Virus record (IMG/VR): IMGVR_UViG_3300045049_000096
Span: 1-40,048 of that record
Reading direction: 5' to 3' (one strand)
Length of the DNA: 40,048 bases
Source of the DNA: a virus
Part shown: positions 20,577 to 26,893 of the stretch, piece by piece
Position numbering within the stretch: the first letter of the stretch is position 1
Layout of the letters: every line of letters starts with the position of its first letter
Program-made: the position numbers and the translations under genes
Notes under the pieces: model-generated
What the model was told of the DNA's origin: nothing
The model's database searches: none
What the model saw: only the letters and a program-made list of their open reading frames with translations

Positions 20577-21829
20577 CCGACACGAAAAACACGAGCACCG
20601 CACCGGCAGAAGCCGACGTAATCGCCCAACAGGTAGCCGCATGGCGCCGCGAAGTCGCACGTCTGCAAGACCTGATAAGCCACGCGACGGGCGGCACCGC
20701 ACCGGCAGGCATCGACCTGGACAAGATCCAGCGCTACAGCGTAGGCGTCGAGCGCTGCACGATGGACCCCGACAACTACGAGGGCGAATGGGTGAAGCTC
20801 GAAGACGTGCGCGCCCTCGCTCGCCGGGCTGCAGCAGATGCACCGGCAGCGGCCCTGAGCAAGCGAAGCCCGATTGATGTGGCATCGTCGCTGATCGCGG
20901 AATGGGACGAGGGAGTGCAGGACGCAGATGACTGGGGCAACCGCGCCGCCTCCCACCTGAACAAAATGGCGCTCGCCTTGATTGAGGCATGGGCCGCCCA
21001 ACAGCCCGCGCTCGCCCACCCTATCGGACAGGTATCGCCCGCTATCGACCAGCCGGCGCAGGCTGTAGCTGCGCGGCTCGACCCCAATCAGGTCCAGACC
21101 GTCGCGGATCGCATTCGCAATACGCCGGCCCTCACTGCATCTCCCGCGCCTGTGTGCCATGCGCCGGCCGCCGACGTGCTTGCTGCGATCTGCGAAAAGG
21201 CAGGTTATATCAATCTGTCGATGCAGGACATTCGTGAAGTTCTCGCCGCGCACGGATGCATGATTACATCGGCGCATGCACAGCAGGACGCAGCGCTGCC
21301 GAATCTCGCCATCCTGCACGACGGCATCTGGTACACGCCGCATCGCGCCGCTGTCTCGCCTTCCGACGCGACGGGGAAAGCTGATGATACCGGCGCAGGC
21401 GAAATCGTCGCATGGCGTTGCAATCGACTGGGCCAGAACGGGAAGATTGTGCAGCATCATCGACAGGACTACCCGTATCACTTGGTCGACAAGTGGGAGT
21501 ACGTGGACGATCTGAAAGTGGCGGCTGAATTGCGCGGCGAACGGGGTTACAAAGCATGCGATTCACGTGTGAACTGGCAACCGCTTTGCATTGCCACCAG
21601 CGCAGCAGACGCGAAGGATGCGGAGCGGTCGGACCAGTGGGCGCGCGGCTACTTCTGCGCCGTCGGCGTCGCACTGCGCGAGGACGGCGACACGGCCATC
21701 GTACGGAGCCTGTTCGCGCAGGGAGGCGATGCGATGAAGGCTGACCCGCTTGACGTCGAATTGTTCATCGAGCGCGGCTTGTTGGATCGTTCGGCAATGG
21801 CGGCAAGCCGAAATGGGGAGGCGAAATGA
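20573..21829 (+). CDS. Mosaic accessory protein with constant boxes (copy 2)
   Basis: The 418-residue product starts with ATGA over the methyltransferase-like stop. It carries the same constant boxes as the gene at 2891-4447, in the same order: APAGIDLD, LARRAAADAPA, AHPIGQVSPAIDQ, APVCHAPA, AHAQQDAA, AAVSPSDATG, ATSAADA and AMAASR. The box DNA is at 20699-20724, 20813-20852, 21014-21051, 21143-21169, 21272-21296 and 21347-21376. Segments between the boxes, such as DPDNYEGEWVKLEDVR or RLGQNGKIVQHHRQDYPYHL, are not shared. The function is unknown; the modular layout recalls Ead/Ea22-like proteins. Confidence 0.8.
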   Translation: MTDTKNTSTAPAEADVIAQQVAAWRREVARLQDLISHATGGTAPAGIDLDKIQRYSVGVERCTMDPDNYEGEWVKLEDVRALARRAAADAPAAALSKRSPIDVASSLIAEWDEGVQDADDWGNRAASHLNKMALALIEAWAAQQPALAHPIGQVSPAIDQPAQAVAARLDPNQVQTVADRIRNTPALTASPAPVCHAPAADVLAAICEKAGYINLSMQDIREVLAAHGCMITSAHAQQDAALPNLAILHDGIWYTPHRAAVSPSDATGKADDTGAGEIVAWRCNRLGQNGKIVQHHRQDYPYHLVDKWEYVDDLKVAAELRGERGYKACDSRVNWQPLCIATSAADAKDAERSDQWARGYFCAVGVALREDGDTAIVRSLFAQGGDAMKADPLDVELFIERGLLDRSAMAASRNGEAK

Positions 21830-22098
21830 GCGCCGTCACGACTGTCGCATATGTCGTCGGAGCTATAGCGATGACCGCTGGCGGCTTTGCCCTCGCCGCA
21901 TTTCTGCTGTTTTGGGCCGCCAGTGCATCGGGCAAATATGCTTGGCGTATCTGGAAGAATCTGTCCGGCATCTACAGGGTGGAAACCATGAAATATTGGT
22001 TCCGCCGCATGGAGAAGGAAGGGAATTTTGTTTTGCGCCAGGCGCTCGCCGATAACCCGGCCTCCCAAGAGGCGGCAGAGCAGAAGGGAGGCGAGTGA
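21826..22098 (+). CDS. Small membrane protein, 90 residues
   Basis: The N-terminus holds one clear membrane segment (AYVVGAIAMTAGGFALAAFL and on to LFWAAS, about residues 8-33), followed by a cytoplasmic-type basic stretch (KYAWRIWKNLSG, MKYWFRRMEKEG). The start overlaps the upstream stop as ATGA with GGGGAGG before it. The C-terminal EQKGGE codons provide the ribosome site for the next gene. Function unknown. Confidence 0.65.
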   Translation: MSAVTTVAYVVGAIAMTAGGFALAAFLLFWAASASGKYAWRIWKNLSGIYRVETMKYWFRRMEKEGNFVLRQALADNPASQEAAEQKGGE

Positions 22099-22346
22099 TG
22101 CGCGTCATCACCCTCATCCCGATGTCCAAGCGCGCCAAACAGATCATCAAGCAGCACGGCGAGCGCTGGGAAGTCGTGCGCAAGAAATCTGTCGTGCTTT
22201 TTAACTGCAACCCCGGCCCGTGGCTGTACGTGCAGCCGCTGACCGAGGAGCGAGCGCCGGCGAACGACGCGCGGGCCGCCAAGATCGAATCCGCGTCGCG
22301 GTGGGTTCACGAATTCAACGACGACAACTTTAAGGTTGCACCATGA
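22098..22346 (+). CDS. Hypothetical basic protein, 82 residues
   Basis: ATG at 22098 overlaps the upstream TGA by one base (TGATG) and has GGGAGG in front; a GTG one codon earlier is the alternative. The product is basic at the N-terminus (MSKRAKQIIKQHGERWEVVR) with a strand part (KKSVVLFNCNPGPWLYVQPL) and an acidic end. I recognise no family. Confidence 0.6.
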   Translation: MRVITLIPMSKRAKQIIKQHGERWEVVRKKSVVLFNCNPGPWLYVQPLTEERAPANDARAAKIESASRWVHEFNDDNFKVAP

Positions 22347-23104
22347 AAGGACACCCCATGGCCGCTGAACAAAACAACGAAGCCGAGCGCGCGCCCGAGG
22401 GCGACATGCTCGTCGCCTACGAAACGTGGTTGAAGCAACGCGGACCACTTGGCGTTGGTGCCATGCCGGAACGGATATTCTTCGCCGGATGGCTCGCTGC
22501 CCGCCGCCCGTCCGCACCCATAGGTGAGGACGGACTGCCGATCAGCGATGCCGAAATCGCCGGCATCATGGGCTGGCGTGGGCCCGGCGCCTACACCGAG
22601 GCGACGTTGCGCAAAATCCGCCGCGTCGTCGAACACGCCATCGCTGCTGATCGCCGGGCGCGCGAGGTTACCGTAACCAATTACGGTAACCCTGTGGATA
22701 AGTGTGGTTCCCCACTAGCTGCGCAGGGCGTGAGCATCAATGAGGACGTCGAGTTTCAGATCAGGCTGTGCGATGTCATGGTCGCGGCGAAGACCGGCCA
22801 GAACGTAACGACGCAGTCCGAGAAGGTTCAGTCGCTGACCGATTGGCTCGACGAGCAATTCGCCGACCTCCGCGCCCAGCTTGCGCGCCAGAGCCATGGC
22901 GTAAGCACGGCCGACATCGTGAGCATCATGCTGTGGCTGTACCGTCGGCTGCCGCGCGCCTATGGCCGTCCGCCGCACGTTGAGGCGCCGATCGCCGTGC
23001 TGGCCAAGGCTGCCGGGATTGATGTCGCTGACTCGTTCAGCGAGCGCGATCCCGCACCGCCGCTGTCCAGCGAACAGCAGGCAGACAAAGGAGAGAAGGC
23101 ATGA
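22343..23104 (+). CDS. Hypothetical protein, 253 residues, carrying an inverted repeat and DnaA box in its DNA
   Basis: The start at 22343 overlaps the upstream stop as ATGA (AAGG before it); ATG at 22358 (MAAEQNNE) has AAGGA at a good distance and is about as likely. The product begins with EAERAPEGDMLVAYETWLKQ, has FFAGWLAARRPS, a central polar linker and a helical second half (VQSLTDWLDEQFADLRAQLA, IVSIMLWLYRRLPRAYGRPP). I recognise no family. The linker region (NYGNPVDKCG) is encoded by the inverted repeat and DnaA box at 22666-22701, which may matter more than the peptide there. Confidence 0.65.
   Translation: MKGHPMAAEQNNEAERAPEGDMLVAYETWLKQRGPLGVGAMPERIFFAGWLAARRPSAPIGEDGLPISDAEIAGIMGWRGPGAYTEATLRKIRRVVEHAIAADRRAREVTVTNYGNPVDKCGSPLAAQGVSINEDVEFQIRLCDVMVAAKTGQNVTTQSEKVQSLTDWLDEQFADLRAQLARQSHGVSTADIVSIMLWLYRRLPRAYGRPPHVEAPIAVLAKAAGIDVADSFSERDPAPPLSSEQQADKGEKA
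22666..22701. repeat. 11-bp inverted repeat with adjacent perfect DnaA box
   Basis: GGTTACCGTAA (22666-22676) and TTACGGTAACC (22681-22691) form perfect arms around CCAA. One base later TGTGGATAA (22693-22701) is the complement of the DnaA consensus TTATCCACA. The arms contain the same GTAAC core as the initiator-gene iterons, and another GTAACG is at 22805. Confidence 0.6.
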
Positions 23105-23424
23105 GCCTAGACGTTTATCTTATCGACCAGGACGGCGATCGAGTCTACAGCGCGAACATCACCCACAACCTGAACAAGATGGCGCATGAGGCAGGAATCT
23201 ACGCCTGTCTGTGGCGCCCCGATGAAAACGGCATCGAGAAAGCTGTACAGATAATCGAGCCGCTGCGCTTGGGCATTGCGGATATGGTAACGAGGCCGAC
23301 CTACTTCGAGCAATTCAACGCGCCGAATGGATGGGGAAAGTACGAGCACTTCCTGCCGTTCTGCGCGAAGTATCTGGAGGCGTGTATCGCGCATCCGGAA
23401 GCAATTGTTCGCGTATGGCGATAA
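23101..23424 (+). CDS. Hypothetical protein, 107 residues, of a family seen in many phages and bacteria
   Basis: The product reads MSLDVYLIDQDGDRVYSANI, THNLNKMAHEAGIYACLWRP, then NGWGKYEHFLPFCAKYLEAC and a final HPEAIVRVWR. I know this pattern (SANITHNLxxMAxEAGIY ... NGWGxYE) as a widespread small family without an assigned function. The start overlaps the upstream stop as ATGA with GGAGAG before it. It is among the best conserved of the accessory genes here. Confidence 0.75.
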   Translation: MSLDVYLIDQDGDRVYSANITHNLNKMAHEAGIYACLWRPDENGIEKAVQIIEPLRLGIADMVTRPTYFEQFNAPNGWGKYEHFLPFCAKYLEACIAHPEAIVRVWR

Positions 23425-23435
23425 GGAGCAAACCA

Positions 23436-23756
23436 ATGTCGGATGAACTGAAACCGCAGGCCACGATCGACACGCCAGAGTTCGCGGACATGATGCTTGC
23501 ATGGGCGCTATCAAAGGCCGGCGACGATGCAGCAGAGCGGTACGACAAGATCATCGCCCACATCAACGCATGGGGCGCTCGACTGGCTGGCGTGCCGGCC
23601 GGGATGAAGCTGGTGCCGATCCTATCGACGGACGTGATGGATATAGCCGGCCGCGAAATGCTGCGAGCTTGCGGACATGAACGGCCAACCAAACGCGACG
23701 CCGAACTGTGCTGGTCGGCCATGATCGACGCCGCACCGAAGCCGGAGGCTCCATGA
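23436..23756 (+). CDS. Hypothetical accessory protein, 106 residues
   Basis: ATG at 23436 has AGGAG eight bases upstream. The product has an N-terminal helical part (TPEFADMMLAWALSKAGDDA) and a C-terminal module VPAGMKLVPILSTDVMDIAG ... LCWSAMIDAAPKPEAP, the 'LVP...M..A...AMI.AAP' pattern common in mosaic phage accessory proteins. The function of this module is unknown. The stop overlaps the next start. Confidence 0.65.
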   Translation: MSDELKPQATIDTPEFADMMLAWALSKAGDDAAERYDKIIAHINAWGARLAGVPAGMKLVPILSTDVMDIAGREMLRACGHERPTKRDAELCWSAMIDAAPKPEAP

Positions 23757-23965
23757 AGACGATCCTGTCCCTGCTGTTCCTGGCCGTGCTGGCGCTGTTA
23801 TTCGACCTGGATCTGGCCGCGCTGGGCCTGGCTATCGTGGCGGCTGTGCTGCTGATCGGCGACCTGGCCCAGTCCGGCCTTCCGGAAAGCGCATGCACCC
23901 ACAACTGCAACCAGCGGCGCACCTGCACCTGCTGGAAATCAAATTGCGTGCAAGATGATGCATAA
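23753..23965 (+). CDS. Membrane peptide with Cys-rich tail, 70 residues
   Basis: A hydrophobic N-terminus (MKTILSLLFLAVLALLFDLD, then LAALGLAIVAAVLLIGDLA) gives one or two membrane segments or a signal-anchor. It is followed by a 20-residue tail with five Cys (ACTHNCNQRRTCTCWKSNC). GGAGG lies before the ATG. Such a tail facing the periplasm could form disulfides; facing inward it could bind metal. The last codons (QDDA) lie in the repeat shared with 17500-17514. Confidence 0.65.
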   Translation: MKTILSLLFLAVLALLFDLDLAALGLAIVAAVLLIGDLAQSGLPESACTHNCNQRRTCTCWKSNCVQDDA

Positions 23966-23999
23966 AGTTGTTGCAACGTTGTGCAAGTGGTGGCATGAT
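23952..23999 (+). promoter_or_regulatory. Promoter/operator module B (repeat of the module at 17500)
   Basis: TTGCAA (23971-23976) and CATGAT (23994-23999) are 17 bases apart. TTGCA-N6-TGCAA at 23971-23986 is an inverted repeat over the -35 box, aligning with the one at 17519-17534. The 15 bases at 23952-23966 equal 17500-17514. The transcript would begin about 40 bases before ATG 24048. Confidence 0.75.
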
Positions 24000-24047
24000 G
24001 TCGTTCATTGGCGGCGCACTGGGCGCGGCGAGAACTGGAGAACGAAG

Positions 24048-24356
24048 ATGAGCGATCGATACACCGACGAGTTTGGCCCGAATGTGCAGAACATCCTGTG
24101 CCAAGGAACTCGCGTCATTCGCGGCCGCATCCCCGCCCAGGTTCGCGCCGAGTTGCGCTCAGCAGTTAAGGCGGGTGCGCTGGGCCATCTGAAAAAGGAT
24201 GGTCTCAAGCCGGAAATCTTCTTTCACCCGGACCACCTGCACGGCGCGCGCGAGCGCCAGAGGCGCGAAGCCGAGTACTCGGTCGGCTGCATCGCGAAAG
24301 TTGTGCTCGGCGGTGCGGAAAAGGCCGACGCCGTATTCAAGAGCTTTGCCGCCTAA
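24048..24356 (+). CDS. Hypothetical protein, 102 residues
   Basis: ATG at 24048 (MSDRYTDEFGPN) has GGAG seven bases upstream and lies below a strong promoter; the longer in-frame start at 23955 lies in the promoter and is rejected. The product is alpha/beta with a basic middle (RVIRGRIPAQVRAELRSAVK, LGHLKKDGLKPEIFFHPDHL) and a helical end. No family is recognised. A stable hairpin follows the stop. Confidence 0.65.
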   Translation: MSDRYTDEFGPNVQNILCQGTRVIRGRIPAQVRAELRSAVKAGALGHLKKDGLKPEIFFHPDHLHGARERQRREAEYSVGCIAKVVLGGAEKADAVFKSFAA

Positions 24357-24366
24357 CACCAACCCC

Positions 24367-24386
24367 GCGCCCGCTTCGGTGGGCGC
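24367..24386 (+). promoter_or_regulatory. UUCG-capped GC hairpin between genes
   Basis: GCGCCC (24367-24372) pairs with GGGCGC (24381-24386), extended by a G-T and a C-G pair to close a TTCG loop (24375-24378). C(UUCG)G loops are unusually stable in RNA. It lies ten bases after a stop and 19 bases before the next ATG, with no T run. Confidence 0.55.
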
Positions 24387-24404
24387 TCCCACTGAGAGAG
24401 CACC

Positions 24405-24818
24405 ATGAACAACAAGAACATCATGACCGCCCCGAGGTTGCCCGAGCCCGCGACGCGCGTGGGCGTTGTGTGCGGGCCCGGCGAGTTCGCCCGCGACAAC
24501 GCCGGCACCGTCCTGTGCCACGTCACTGACCGCTGGGGCACGCGCGCCGTCGTGCTGATGGATCGCGGCTACATCCATTATTGCCACGGCCTGACGGAAG
24601 TGGGCATCGGCACGCACCAGCTGGCGCCGCGCCGACCTGCCGACTTTAACCAGGAATACCTGATCACGTCTATCGACAATACTATGACGTTGCGTGTCCT
24701 GATCCATAAGGATACCGACATCGACTCAACGTTCCGGGCGTGGGACATCGATGAGGGTCGATTCGTTCATGTGTTTGGCTGGGTCTGGACGTTCGAGCGC
24801 GCGGAGGTAAAGGCGTGA
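24405..24818 (+). CDS. Hypothetical protein, 137 residues
   Basis: ATG at 24405 follows GAGAG; a second ATG six codons later is possible. The product is mainly beta (TRVGVVCGPGEFARDNAGTV, LCHVTDRWGTRAVVLMDRGY, HVFGWVWTFERAEV) with no recognised domain. Its last codons supply GGAGG for the next gene, which starts inside its end (GTGA overlap). Confidence 0.6.
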   Translation: MNNKNIMTAPRLPEPATRVGVVCGPGEFARDNAGTVLCHVTDRWGTRAVVLMDRGYIHYCHGLTEVGIGTHQLAPRRPADFNQEYLITSIDNTMTLRVLIHKDTDIDSTFRAWDIDEGRFVHVFGWVWTFERAEVKA

Positions 24819-25114
24819 AGAAGATCGGCACCATCATCATCAACGGCCAGGCGCACCAGTTGCATGAGGCGCACTACCGCGGCGGCCGGATTGCCATCGT
24901 CGTCGACGAGGGGCGCTGGGGCAAGCTGACAGTCAACGTGCCTGACCAGCCGCTGGCGCCGGGCTGCATCCACGTCAAGACGTGGGGGGAAAACGAGCGG
25001 CTGCGTGCGCCTGCGCTGGCAACTGGCCTGTTCGAGGATACCGGCGAGCGCGTGCCGGCCGCGCCGGGCAGCTTCGTGATGGCCGAGGTCTGGAAGTACC
25101 GGAGGGCGCCATGA
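24815..25114 (+). CDS. Hypothetical beta-rich protein, 99 residues
   Basis: The start is GTG at 24815, overlapping the upstream TGA, with GGAGG eight bases before it. The product (KKIGTIIINGQAHQLHEAHY, RIAIVVDEGRWGKLTVNVPD, SFVMAEVWKYRRAP) is rich in strands and has no recognised motif. It is coupled on both sides, so it belongs to the same translation unit as its neighbours. Confidence 0.6.
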   Translation: MKKIGTIIINGQAHQLHEAHYRGGRIAIVVDEGRWGKLTVNVPDQPLAPGCIHVKTWGENERLRAPALATGLFEDTGERVPAAPGSFVMAEVWKYRRAP

Positions 25115-25461
25115 CAGATCGTCTTGACCGGCCGCCCAGCCTGGATGACGCCGAGCGCATGTACAAGGACCAGTTGGCCGACCTGCAAATGGAGTTCCAG
25201 CGCCAAGCCCAGCCGATCCTCTCGATGCTGGCGCGCATCGAGGGCATGAAGCCACCGCGCCCGGTCTGGATAGGGGGCCAGTGGGTCATCATCAATAAGG
25301 GAAACGCCGTTGACTCGACCGTCGAATCGCTGCCTGATCGCATGCACCGACTGGAGCGCGAGCGCGACCAGGCACTGCACCTGTTGCGCATGGTTCGCGG
25401 CGCAAGCGAACCTTGGATTACCCAGATGATTGATAAATTATTGAAAGAAATGAAACCATGA
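25111..25461 (+). CDS. Hypothetical helical protein, 116 residues, last early gene
   Basis: ATG at 25111 overlaps the upstream stop and has GGAGGG before it. The product is charged and helical (SLDDAERMYKDQLADLQMEF, RMHRLERERDQALHLLRMVR) with a short central strand (RPVWIGGQWVIIN). I recognise no family. It ends the long rightward early region; a 398-base structured gap follows. Confidence 0.65.
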   Translation: MTDRLDRPPSLDDAERMYKDQLADLQMEFQRQAQPILSMLARIEGMKPPRPVWIGGQWVIINKGNAVDSTVESLPDRMHRLERERDQALHLLRMVRGASEPWITQMIDKLLKEMKP

Positions 25462-25505
25462 TGAGAGCGAGTACGCAATAAAATGAAGTGCGCACCTGAA
25501 ATTAC

Positions 25506-25535
25506 TTGACTCCGCGCAAGGTTGCGCGGCAGAAT
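25506..25535 (+). promoter_or_regulatory. Promoter with a palindromic spacer
   Basis: TTGACT (25506-25511) and CAGAAT (25530-25535) are 18 bases apart. The whole spacer, 25512-25529, is an inverted repeat with CCGCGCAA and TTGCGCGG arms around GG. A protein bound there would sit between the two boxes, so this may be a repressed or activated switch promoter. Confidence 0.55.
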
Positions 25536-25570
25536 CCGTTTCCAGATACACGTAATAATTGCCACCAGAA

Positions 25571-25600
25571 AAAAGCCGCTTCCGAGCGGCTTTTCTTTTT
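25571..25600 (+). terminator. Intrinsic terminator 1 of the early/late gap
   Basis: AAAAGCCGCT (25571-25580) pairs with AGCGGCTTTT (25585-25594) around a 4-base loop, followed by CTTTTT. It lies only about 30 bases below the expected start point of the promoter at 25506, and also ends transcripts coming from the early genes. Confidence 0.85.
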
Positions 25601-25631
25601 GCCCATACAGCATGGGCTAACGCTGAATATG

Positions 25632-25655
25632 AAGAATTGGAAATTTCCAATTCTT
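25632..25655. repeat. Perfect 24-bp palindrome
   Basis: The half-site AAGAATTGGAAA is followed directly by its reverse complement with no spacer. It is AT-rich in a GC-rich genome and lies between two terminators. It looks like a protein-binding site for a dimer; no T run suggests termination. Confidence 0.7.
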
Positions 25656-25694
25656 AACGACTGTCTCTCGTCTGTGGTCTCCTCCTCAGGCTTT

Positions 25695-25717
25695 GGCCGC
25701 CCCGCGCGGCCTTTTTT
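25695..25717 (+). terminator. Intrinsic terminator 2 of the early/late gap
   Basis: GGCCGC (25695-25700) pairs with GCGGCC (25706-25711) across CCCGC and is followed by TTTTTT (25712-25717). This is a standard rho-independent terminator. Confidence 0.8.
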
Positions 25718-25724
25718 ATTCGAT

Positions 25725-25753
25725 CGGGCGCGCGGCTGACTCCCGCGCGCCCG
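25725..25753. repeat. 11-bp GC hairpin
   Basis: CGGGCGCGCGG (25725-25735) and CCGCGCGCCCG (25743-25753) form a perfect stem around a 7-base loop, eight bases after terminator 2. No T run follows. It may insulate the late leader or bind a protein. Confidence 0.6.
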
Positions 25754-25782
25754 GTCAGCGCGAAGGGCCGCAGGACGGGACG

Positions 25783-25863
25783 ATGTGGAACCTGACGCGG
25801 CACCTCTCCGCCGCGCGCAGAGCGGGCCCAGCCACTTCCCATCAACCACTGGAGCAACCATGA
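25783..25863 (+). CDS. Possible 26-residue leader peptide
   Basis: ATG at 25783 has AGGA seven bases upstream, and the frame ends with a TGA that overlaps the ATG of the next gene (ATGA at 25860-25863). The peptide reads MWNLTRHLSAARRAGPATSH and ends PLEQP. The coupling geometry suggests a translated leader, but the peptide has no recognisable character and the following gene has its own GGAG. Confidence 0.3.
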   Translation: MWNLTRHLSAARRAGPATSHQPLEQP

Positions 25864-26312
25864 AGATCAAACGCAACCATTTCGCACTGATGTCGGCGTT
25901 CGGCGCCCTGGCGAGCGCAGGCGCTGCCGCTGTTGAATTCGTTAAGGACAAGTTGCATCGACTGCATGTCGAGACGGAACAGCATTGCCAGTTCGATGAC
26001 CAGGCCGCGCTCGAAGACTTCCTGGCCAACATCCCCGACCCGCAGAACTGGGTCGACCCGCTGACGAAACCCGCGCTGCTGGGCGAAACCCGCGTTGAGG
26101 TCGACCTGGGACAGCTGCGCGCCGCGCTGAATGCCGATGCAGCGCCTGCCGAGCAAGGCGCTGTCGCGCCTGTGATCGATCAGGCCGCCGCACTGAATCC
26201 GGCGCCGGCAGCCGATCCGCAGCCGGAATTGATCGCCAACGCGACCGCCCCGGCGCCTGACGCCGAACCGGCCGCCACCGAGCAGCCGACCGAAACCCCC
26301 GCCGCCGAATAA
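25860..26312 (+). CDS. Hypothetical protein with Ala/Pro-rich tail, 150 residues
   Basis: ATG at 25860 has GGAG six bases upstream. The N-terminus MKIKRNHFALMSAFGALASA is short, basic and then hydrophobic (continuing GAAAVEF), possibly a signal or membrane-tether. A charged middle (CQFDDQAALEDFLANIPDPQ) and a long acidic Ala/Pro-rich end (from about residue 92) follow. It is the first gene after the structured gap and heads the late operon. No family is recognised. Confidence 0.65.
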   Translation: MKIKRNHFALMSAFGALASAGAAAVEFVKDKLHRLHVETEQHCQFDDQAALEDFLANIPDPQNWVDPLTKPALLGETRVEVDLGQLRAALNADAAPAEQGAVAPVIDQAAALNPAPAADPQPELIANATAPAPDAEPAATEQPTETPAAE

Positions 26313-26335
26313 GCGGCTCCCGAAGGAATAGACCC

Positions 26336-26659
26336 ATGATGCAATCGAACCAATCCGCGGCGCCGATGATGCCGCAGCAGGCCGGCGCGCAGCCAGGCGC
26401 AGACGACCAGGCGCCCGCGATCTGCATCCAGCAGCAGCCGGATGGCACGTATCTGGTCTATTCCGAAGCCGACGGCCCGGATGCCGGGCAGAGCATGCAG
26501 GACGTCGACAGCGCCCTGCAGGCAGCCAAGCAGATGCTGACCGGCGAGCCGGATGCGGATGACAACGGCGGCGTTCCGGATGGCGACGCTGACAATGCGG
26601 CTGAATCCATGTTCCAGTCTGGGTTCAACGGCGCGCGCGGCCCTGGCTCGGGAAGGTAA
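26336..26659 (+). CDS. Hypothetical acidic protein, 107 residues
   Basis: ATG at 26336 follows GAAGGAA; the next codon is also ATG. The product has a Met/Gln/Pro-rich start, a central strand part (ICIQQQPDGTYLVYSEADGP) and a helix (SMQDVDSALQAAKQMLTG), ending in a strongly acidic stretch (EPDADDNGGVPDGDADN). Small acidic proteins of this kind often precede the terminase genes of podophages. The function is not known. Confidence 0.65.
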   Translation: MMQSNQSAAPMMPQQAGAQPGADDQAPAICIQQQPDGTYLVYSEADGPDAGQSMQDVDSALQAAKQMLTGEPDADDNGGVPDGDADNAAESMFQSGFNGARGPGSGR

Positions 26660-26663
26660 GACC

Positions 26664-26891
26664 ATGAACACCGCCGCACTGGGCCGCAGCATCCTGATCG
26701 CACAGCCGGAAGGCGATCGCCCGGCCGTCATCACGACGGTCTACAGCAACACGAGCGTGGAGGCATGCGCATTCATGCCGCTGCCCGAGCGCCTGAAGGT
26801 CGTGACGATCCACGCCGACCGCCGCGAAGCGATCAACGCCGGGCTGAAGAACGCAACCGGCTATCACGCCTACTGGCCGGCGAAGGTCTGA
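26664..26891 (+). CDS. Hypothetical protein, 75 residues
   Basis: ATG at 26664 has GGAAGG seven bases upstream; in-frame sequence before it overlaps the previous gene and is not used. The product is alpha/beta (MNTAALGRSILIAQPEGDRP, VITTVYSNTSVEACAFMPLP, LKVVTIHADRREAINAGL) with a Trp/Tyr-rich end (GYHAYWPAKV). No family is recognised. Four bases separate it from the previous stop. Confidence 0.6.
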   Translation: MNTAALGRSILIAQPEGDRPAVITTVYSNTSVEACAFMPLPERLKVVTIHADRREAINAGLKNATGYHAYWPAKV

Positions 26892-26893
26892 TC

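Larger units (their letters stand above)
25462..25859. other. Structured noncoding gap between early and late regions
   Basis: Apart from a doubtful 26-codon leader frame, no gene is seen. In order the gap holds a promoter with a palindromic spacer (25506-25535), a terminator (25571-25600), a perfect 24-bp palindrome (25632-25655), a second terminator (25695-25717) and an 11-bp GC hairpin (25725-25753). Each is listed separately. Confidence 0.7.

Noticed and set aside
20573-21829. Diversity-generating retroelement as the source of the constant/variable pattern
   Set aside because: No reverse transcriptase or template repeat with adenine-specific changes is present in the window; the variable segments are wholly different and vary in length.
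25629-25739. 36-codon frame MKNWKFPILNDCL across the palindrome and terminator 2
   Set aside because: No ribosome site, and it runs through a perfect palindrome and a terminator stem, which explain the sequence better.
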